From NCBI RefSeq assembly GCF_945956895.1, contig NZ_CAMFJF010000026.1, forward strand, positions 1-53,076: a DNA stretch of 53,076 nucleotides, written 5' to 3'. Both the position numbers and the translations under genes were made by a program. Numbering within the stretch: the first letter of the stretch is position 1; the number at the start of each line of letters is the position of its first letter. A model generated the notes under the pieces. That model ran no database searches and was not told the origin of the DNA. It saw only the letters and a list, made by a program, of their open reading frames with translations. This DNA comes from an uncultured Allobosea sp. (GTDB taxonomy: Bacteria; Pseudomonadota; Alphaproteobacteria; Rhizobiales; Beijerinckiaceae). Shown here piece by piece: positions 49,095 to 53,076 of the stretch.

Positions 49095-50545
49095 CTTCGA
49101 TCGCCAGCATCGAACAGCTCGCTGAGGCCTATGACCTCCTCGTCGTCGGCGCCGGTCCGGCCGGCCTCTCGGCCGCCGCGCGCGCTGCCGAACTCGGCCT
49201 CTCCGTCCTGCTCGCCGACGAGAACCCGGCGCCGGGCGGCCAGATCTACCGCGCCGTCACCACGACACCGGTCAAGAACCGCGCCATCCTCGGCGATGAC
49301 TACTGGCGCGGCGCCGGCCTCGTCGCGCGCTTCGAGCGCTCGAAAGCCGCCTATGCGCCGCGCTGCACCGTCTGGTCGATCGGCCCTGACGAGACTGCGC
49401 CCGGCAGCTTCGAACTCGGCCTCTCGCTCGACGGCAAGGCCCGCATCATCGGCGCGCGGCAAGTGATCCTCGCCACAGGCGCGCAGGAGCGGCCCTTCCC
49501 GATTCCCGGCTGGACCTTGCCCGGCGTGATGACCGCGGGCGCCGCGCAGATCGCCCTCAAATCCGCCGGCGCCATCCCGTCGGGACGCACGGTCATCGCC
49601 GGCTGCGGGCCCTTGCTCTACCTGCTGGCGGGCCAGCTCGCGGCGGCGGGCTGCCAGATCGCCGCCGTGCTCGACACGACGCCATCGGCCAACTGGTCGA
49701 GGGCACTCGCCGCGATCCCGGATTTCCTGCGCTCGCCCTATCTCGCCAAGGGCCTCAAGTTGATGCTGTCGACTAGGCGCAAGCTGCGCTTCGTCTCCGG
49801 CGTGACCAGCCTGACGGCAACCGGCAGCGGAAAGCTCGGCTCGGTACAGTTCGAGCAGGGCGGCCGCACCGGCACCATCGCCTGTGACACGCTGCTGCTG
49901 CACCAGGGCGTGATCCCCAGCGTCAACTTCTCCAATGCCGCCGGCTGCGCTCATGATTTCGACACCGAGCAGCACGCCTGGGTACCGCGCGTCGATGCCT
50001 GGTTTGTTTCGACCGTGCCCGGTATCGCCATCGCCGGTGATGGCGCCGGCATCGGCGGGGCTGAAAGCGCGGCCCTACGCGGCGAGATCGCGGCTTTCGG
50101 TGCTGCATCGCGCCTCGGCAAATTGAACGAGGCCGAGCGCGATCGGCAGGCCGCTCCAGTTCGCGTCGAGCTGGACAAGAAGCTGCGCGGCCGCCGCTTC
50201 CTCGACCTGCTCTACAAGCCGGCGCCGCAATTCCTGGCCCCGCCCAAGGACGAGACCATCGTCTGCCGCTGCGAGGAGGTCACCGCCGGCCAGATCCGCG
50301 ACGCCGCCAAACGCCTTGGCGTCACCGGCCCGAACCAGATGAAAGCCTTTTTGCGCTGCGGCATGGGCCCCTGCCAGGGCAGGCTCTGCGGCCCGACCGT
50401 GGTCGAATTGATCGCTGAGACGCGCGGCACCAGCCCGGCCGAGACCGGCTATTATCGCCTGCGCCCGCCGATCAAGCCGGTAACGCTGGCCGAGCTGGCC
50501 GCCCTGCCGCAGACCGAAGCCTCGGTGAAGGCGGTCGTGCGATGA
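49091..50545 (+). CDS. FAD/NAD(P)-dependent oxidoreductase with BFD-like 2Fe-2S domain (HcnB-type)
   Basis: 484 residues from the ATG at 49091, overlapping the previous stop (ATGA). FAD motif VVGAGPAGLSAAARAAELG (residues 18-36), GGQIYR, ATGAQERPFPIPGWTLPGV and the second nucleotide fold TVIAGCGPLLYLLAGQL. The C-terminal BFD-like domain has CRCEEVTAGQI and CGMGPCQGRLC, a cysteine set for a second 2Fe-2S cluster. In HcnABC and opine oxidases this subunit accepts electrons and passes them to the respiratory chain. Probably membrane-associated as a complex. Confidence 0.92.
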   Translation: MTSIASIEQLAEAYDLLVVGAGPAGLSAAARAAELGLSVLLADENPAPGGQIYRAVTTTPVKNRAILGDDYWRGAGLVARFERSKAAYAPRCTVWSIGPDETAPGSFELGLSLDGKARIIGARQVILATGAQERPFPIPGWTLPGVMTAGAAQIALKSAGAIPSGRTVIAGCGPLLYLLAGQLAAAGCQIAAVLDTTPSANWSRALAAIPDFLRSPYLAKGLKLMLSTRRKLRFVSGVTSLTATGSGKLGSVQFEQGGRTGTIACDTLLLHQGVIPSVNFSNAAGCAHDFDTEQHAWVPRVDAWFVSTVPGIAIAGDGAGIGGAESAALRGEIAAFGAASRLGKLNEAERDRQAAPVRVELDKKLRGRRFLDLLYKPAPQFLAPPKDETIVCRCEEVTAGQIRDAAKRLGVTGPNQMKAFLRCGMGPCQGRLCGPTVVELIAETRGTSPAETGYYRLRPPIKPVTLAELAALPQTEASVKAVVR

Positions 50546-51669
50546 GCGGAGATGGTCGTAGCGCCGATGTCATCGTCATCGGCGGCGGCATCCATGGCTG
50601 CTCGACCGCCATGCACTGCGCGATGCGCGGGCTCTCGGTCATCCTGATCGAGAAGGACCATGCCGGGCGCCACGCTTCCGGCGTCAATGCCGGCGGCGTG
50701 CGCCAACTCGCGCGCCATGTCGCGGAAATCCCGCTTTCCAACACCTCGATGGCGCTCTGGCACAACATCGCCGAGCTCGTCGACGACGATTGCGGCTTCA
50801 CCAGCGACGGACAGGTGCTGGTCGCCGAGGACGAGGCCGACCTCGAAGGCTGCCGCGCCCGCGTCACCGACCTGACGCTGCGCGGCTTCCACCACGAAGA
50901 GCTGATCGATGCCAAGGAATTGCGCGAGATCGTCCCGGCCGTCTCCGAGAGCTGCCCGGGCGGCGTGATCTCGCGCCGCGACGGCGCCGCGATTCCCTTG
51001 CGCGCGACGCAAGCCTTCAAGCGCAAAGCCGAAAGCCTCGGCGTCACCGTTCGTGAAGGCGTCCGCGTGACCAAGGTCGAACAGGACGGCCCGAACTGGC
51101 GCGTCGTCACCAATGCCGGCGATTTCCTGGCGCCTCGCATCGTCAATGCCGCCGGCGCCTGGGCCGACCGCATCGCCAGCGATCTCGGCGAGCCCGTGCC
51201 GCTCTCGGTCATCGCGCCGATGCTGATGATCACCGCGCCGTTGCCGGCCTTCATCAAGCCGGTGGTGATCCTGCGCGGGCGAAAACTCTCCTTCAAGCAG
51301 TTCGACAACGGCACGGTGCTGATCGGCGGCGGCCACCTCGGAACGCCCTTGCGCGACGAGAACGTCACCTTGCTCGACTGGCGCAAGCTCGCGATCAGCG
51401 CCGGCACGGTCTGGGACCTCTTCCCGATCATGCGCGGCGCGCCCGTGGTGCGGGCCTGGGCCGGCATCGAGGCCCGCATGCCGGACGACCTGCCGGTCTT
51501 CGGCAAGAGCGCCAAACATGAAGGCGTCTACCATCAGTTCGGCTTCTCGGCCCATGGCTTCCAGCTTGGGCCGGGCGCCGGCGCCGTCATGGCCGAGATC
51601 ATCGCCACCGGCCGCTCGAACGTGCCGATCGACGGCCTCGGCATCACCCGTTTCACCACGACTCACTGA
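50542..51669 (+). CDS. Second FAD-dependent DAO-family oxidoreductase
   Basis: 375 residues, overlapping the upstream gene by ATGA. FAD fold VIVIGGGIHGCSTAMHCAMRG near the start, then RHASGVNAGGVRQLARH, RIVNAAGAWADRIA and the sarcosine-oxidase-beta-like end GFSAHGFQLGPGAGAVMAE. It is distinct from the 47678 DAO and could either be an alternative catalytic subunit of the same complex or act on a product of the first step. Substrate unknown. The next gene is a RidA protein, consistent with imine formation. Confidence 0.9.
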   Translation: MSGDGRSADVIVIGGGIHGCSTAMHCAMRGLSVILIEKDHAGRHASGVNAGGVRQLARHVAEIPLSNTSMALWHNIAELVDDDCGFTSDGQVLVAEDEADLEGCRARVTDLTLRGFHHEELIDAKELREIVPAVSESCPGGVISRRDGAAIPLRATQAFKRKAESLGVTVREGVRVTKVEQDGPNWRVVTNAGDFLAPRIVNAAGAWADRIASDLGEPVPLSVIAPMLMITAPLPAFIKPVVILRGRKLSFKQFDNGTVLIGGGHLGTPLRDENVTLLDWRKLAISAGTVWDLFPIMRGAPVVRAWAGIEARMPDDLPVFGKSAKHEGVYHQFGFSAHGFQLGPGAGAVMAEIIATGRSNVPIDGLGITRFTTTH

Positions 51670-51692
51670 ACTTCAACCGAAGGAGAAGACCC

Positions 51693-52034
51693 ATGGCCAT
51701 CAAGCGCTCCATCCGCACGCCGATCCAGAACCGCGTCGTCGAGACCGGAAACCTCGCCTTCGTCGGCGGCGTCGTCGCCGACGACACCGCGCAGGGGATG
51801 GGCCCGCAGACCCAGAACATCCTCGGCAAGATCGAGGGCTATCTCGGCGAGGTCGGGCTCGACCGCAAGGCGATCGTCGCCGCCCAGATCTTCGTCACCG
51901 ATCTCACGCTGAAGAAGGAGATGGATGCGGTCTGGACCGGCTTCTTCGGTGAGGACATGCCGACCCGCGCCACCGTCGGCGTCGCCGATCTCGGCGGCCC
52001 GCTGATCGAGATCGTCGTCACCGCCTCGCGCTGA
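51693..52034 (+). CDS. RidA-family imine/enamine deaminase
   Basis: 113 residues behind AAGGAGAAG. YjgF/YER057c/UK114 fold: NLAFVGGVVADDT, QTQNILGKIEGYLGEVG, MPTRATVGVADLGGPLIEIVVTAS. The arginine in TRATVGV and the glutamate in LIEI lie where family members bind the imine substrate. It hydrolyses reactive imines, such as those made by amine oxidases, to keto compounds and ammonia. Last gene of the operon, 23 nt after the DAO gene. Confidence 0.92.
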   Translation: MAIKRSIRTPIQNRVVETGNLAFVGGVVADDTAQGMGPQTQNILGKIEGYLGEVGLDRKAIVAAQIFVTDLTLKKEMDAVWTGFFGEDMPTRATVGVADLGGPLIEIVVTASR

Positions 52035-52089
52035 GCCAAGTCATCGGCCTGGGCCTGCAACAGTCCCCAGCCGCCACCTATGCGATCCC

Positions 52090-52132
52090 GTCAGCCTGAA
52101 GCGGAAGCGGGAGCTTCCGGCACCAGGCTGAC
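52090..52132. terminator. Nested hairpin between convergent RidA and ROK genes
   Basis: GTCAGCCTG (52090-52098) pairs with CAGGCTGAC (52124-52132), and inside it CGGAAGC-GGGA-GCTTCCG (52102-52119) forms a 7-bp stem. It lies at the 3' end of the ROK gene and 55 bases after the RidA stop, a place where a shared terminator would sit. No T-run on the plus strand. Confidence 0.4.
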
Positions 52133-53076
52133 GCGGTCGAGCTTCGGCGTCATCGTATCGAGCAGGGGCAGCGCCGCCGCGCCAAGCGCTGCCGTCAAAC
52201 GCCCGGTCCCGCCGCGCTGGACGCGCGGGATCGTCCGGCCAGGCCGGTTCGCCACCGAGATCGGCAGAGGCGACATCGCCACGATCAGTGCATCGATCAC
52301 CGTATCCGGCATCTCGCCGCCCAGGATGACGGTCTCCGGATCGAACAGGTTCTCCAGCATCGTAATGACCGGCGCCAGCAGCGCCGCTGCCTCCGCGATC
52401 CAGCCGGATAGGGCGGGATGTCCTTGCGCGTGCAGGTGGGCGACCTCCTCCGGCCCAACTCCGGCGATCCCGGCCTCGCGCAAGGTCTCCGCCAGCGCGT
52501 GGAAGGAGGCGTAGCGCTCGAGGCAGCCATGCCCGCCGCAGGCGCAGGCACGCCCGCCCCGCACGACCGGGATATGGCCGATCTCGCCGGCGTTGCCGAA
52601 GGCCCCGCGATAGGGCTGGCCGGCAACGATGACGCCGAGACCGAGGCCGGCACCAAAATAGATCTGGCAGAAATGGCGCAGGTTGCGGCCGAGCCCATGG
52701 AGATGCTCGCCGACGGCCGCCGCATTGGCGTCGTTCTCGATCACCACCGGCGTGTTCAGGGCGTCCTGCAGGAGTTGCGCCGCATCCTGCCCGGCCCAGC
52801 CCGGCAGAGGCGAGGTGCCGACCGAATTCATGCCCTCGATCTCGAACGGGCCGGGCATCACCACACCGCAGCCGAGCAACCTCTCCGGCAAGCCGGCCTC
52901 GCGCCGCACCGCGGCCAGTTCCGCCGCCGCCATCCTCTGCACGCCCGCGACGGTCGTGTTCGCGAGAGGCGCGATGCGTTGCGCTCTGATCCGCCCGGCG
53001 AGGTCGACGAGGACGGTGGTGACGTGATCGGCCGCGATCTCCATCCCGGCCGTCATCCCGCCTTCGGGATTGACGG
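52091..53076 (-). CDS. ROK-family transcriptional regulator, 5' end outside window
   Basis: The frame continues upstream past the right edge: VNPEGG precedes the ATG at 53056, as in ROK repressors where a winged-helix region comes before the sugar-kinase-like fold. At least 328 residues visible. Features: DLAGRI, GCGVVMPGPFE, IENDANAAAVGEHL, YFGAGLGLGVIV, GNAGEIGH and the zinc signature CACGGHGCLERYAS. Members are sugar-responsive repressors (NagC/XylR type) or kinases; the apparent upstream extension favours a regulator. Convergent with the amine operon, so its own targets are probably to the right. Confidence 0.85.
   Translation of the reverse strand, partial: VNPEGGMTAGMEIAADHVTTVLVDLAGRIRAQRIAPLANTTVAGVQRMAAAELAAVRREAGLPERLLGCGVVMPGPFEIEGMNSVGTSPLPGWAGQDAAQLLQDALNTPVVIENDANAAAVGEHLHGLGRNLRHFCQIYFGAGLGLGVIVAGQPYRGAFGNAGEIGHIPVVRGGRACACGGHGCLERYASFHALAETLREAGIAGVGPEEVAHLHAQGHPALSGWIAEAAALLAPVITMLENLFDPETVILGGEMPDTVIDALIVAMSPLPISVANRPGRTIPRVQRGGTGRLTAALGAAALPLLDTMTPKLDRVSLVPEAPASASG

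Overview
The window is GC-rich and densely coded. The gene content (cyoABCD with SURF1, a single-subunit D-hydroxyproline dehydrogenase, OccR/NocR-like LysR, ExpG-like MarR, Exp-like type I secretion, palindromic repeats with GTCATyCCGG and CTCATCCTGAGGAG arms) suggests an alphaproteobacterium of the Hyphomicrobiales, perhaps close to Bosea. No rRNA, tRNA, CRISPR array or intact insertion sequence was seen. The taxonomic placement is inference from gene content only.

Layout. 1-1.7 kb: small secreted proteins and lipoproteins on the minus strand, the first cut by the window edge. 2-5 kb: an alpha/beta hydrolase, SelO and an SDR oxidoreductase. 5.2-11.5 kb: a periplasmic caspase locus. A minus-strand operon (three-domain DUF4399 protein, one-domain DUF4399 protein, caspase-like/FGE-like fusion that lacks the expected catalytic cysteines) faces a plus-strand pair (caspase with intact His/Cys, OmpA-like protein). 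11.6-15.8 kb: a hydroxyproline catabolic operon under a GntR/FCD regulator, with two sites sharing the core TTGTCGACAA. 15.8-20.7 kb: cytochrome bo3 quinol oxidase plus SURF1. 20.9-22.2 kb: an MHS-type MFS transporter.

22.2-42.4 kb is a surface-polysaccharide and secretion island. It holds a GSCFA protein, two pyruvyl-transferase-family proteins around a secreted beta-propeller-like protein, two GT2/GT4 pairs, a membrane-anchored coiled-coil protein, a methyltransferase, a small protein made almost only of RTX repeats, its likely type I exporter (membrane fusion protein and ABC ATPase), and a divergent MarR regulator overlapping a further GT4 gene. The combination recalls the exp/wge galactoglucan (EPS II) region of Sinorhizobium. 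Flippase, polymerase and outer-membrane export genes are not in the window. Six 4-nt overlaps tie the genes together, and AT-rich islands lie upstream of the RTX gene and of the exporter.

42.6-52.0 kb is an uptake-and-oxidation operon: an OccR-like LysR regulator divergent from a polyamine/opine-type ABC transporter, an HcnABC/opine-oxidase-like trio (DAO, small 2Fe-2S protein, FAD/BFD protein), a second DAO and a RidA imine deaminase. The likely role is import of an amine or opine-like compound, oxidation to an imine and hydrolysis; the substrate is unknown. A ROK regulator, cut by the right edge, closes the window.

The strongest candidates for something new are the caspase/DUF4399/FGE locus and the polysaccharide island, in which a GW-containing beta-rich module seems to recur in three proteins.
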